Translations under genes and position numbers: made by a program | From: Bacteroides intestinalis | Lineage (GTDB): Bacteria; Bacteroidota; Bacteroidia; Bacteroidales; Bacteroidaceae | Direction of reading: 5' to 3' | DNA length: 64,000 bases | NCBI RefSeq assembly: GCF_003464595.1 | Contig: NZ_QRZF01000007.1 | Coordinates: forward strand, 219,342 to 283,341 | Notes under the pieces: model-generated | What the model was told of the DNA's origin: nothing | What the model saw: only the letters and a program-made list of their open reading frames with translations | Databases searched by the model: none | In this document: positions 63,844-64,000 of the stretch, piece by piece | How the letters are laid out: each line of letters starts with the position of its first letter | Numbering within the stretch: position 1 is the first letter of the stretch

Positions 63844-63923
63844 TTGACCTTGGCTAATAAGCCTATCAACCAAGGTTAATCGAGTCGTCAACCAAGGTTA
63901 ATAGGCTTGTTAACCAAGGTCAA
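63844..63923. repeat. 22-bp-period array of four palindromes (array 3)
   Basis: Four 14-bp palindromic cores, consensus TYRACCWWGGYYAA, at 63844-63857, 63866-63879, 63888-63901 and 63910-63923; their centres are exactly 22 bp apart. The outer spacers TAAGCCTA and TAGGCTTG are themselves nearly complementary, so the whole array is one larger palindrome, extending to about 63837-63930. No gene is recognisable from 63534 to the window end. Confidence 0.9.
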
Positions 63924-64000
63924 CACCCGACTACTCCTAAGGAAGAAGGAATATATGACTATGCCTGTAAACGGTTTACACTCTCTAATAATCTCTTCCT

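Overview
The window looks like chromosomal DNA of a Bacteroidales gut bacterium, most likely Bacteroides in the broad sense. The evidence is as follows. Many genes have a promoter box matching TAnnTTTG just upstream and no Shine-Dalgarno sequence. Markers typical of the group are present: a SecDF fusion, a hybrid two-component regulator (HTCS) beside a GH31 glycosidase, DUF4890, TPR-LuxR regulators and KorAB. Most genes are housekeeping. I see no prophage, integrative element, insertion sequence, CRISPR array or rRNA.

Layout. 1-2.1 kb: a hairpin-rich intergenic stretch, then an AlbA_2/ATPase-type regulator with an in-frame (QVSD)6 repeat. 2.1-10 kb: Nudix hydrolase, a large TPR envelope protein, a TonB-receptor-like barrel and topA. 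10-15.5 kb: argS, a structured 110-nt palindrome in a long leader, a CsgG-family protein, a secreted paralogue of its N-terminal domain, and HU. 15.7-23.8 kb: two overlapping rhomboid proteases plus an EEP-family phosphatase/nuclease (operon), Dcp-like M3 peptidase, secDF and tRNA-Arg(CCT). 24.3-31.3 kb: korA-korB and a putA-type proline catabolism gene behind a structured leader. 31.4-39.5 kb: an orphan histidine kinase, a DUF3267-like protein without its HExxH motif, a divergent pair of large repeat-built secreted protein and TPR-LuxR regulator, and upp. 39.8-47.4 kb: pckA, a short MutS-like ATPase, a lipoprotein nitroreductase, typA, rpsO and an AAA/DUF4143 ATPase. 47.4-56 kb: a decayed plug-like ORF, an XRE-cupin regulator with an acyl-CoA ligase, a PAS histidine kinase, ahcY and a YfhO membrane protein. 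56-63.5 kb: GH31, HTCS and a DUF4890 protein.

Metabolic theme: anaerobic central metabolism (KorAB, PckA, PutA), methyl-cycle clean-up (AhcY), pyrimidine salvage (Upp) and translation or topology functions (ArgS, TypA, S15, TopA, HU). Envelope and sensory genes are interleaved with these.

The most unusual signal is not a gene. Three unrelated intergenic sequences (27464-27548, 47578-47687, 63844-63923) each carry four or five short repeats with an exact 22-bp period. In two of them every repeat is itself a palindrome and the whole array is also a larger palindrome. A second class of intergenic element has inverted arms built from tandem 8-10-mers and recurs at four gene junctions. Neither class is explained by the genes around it.
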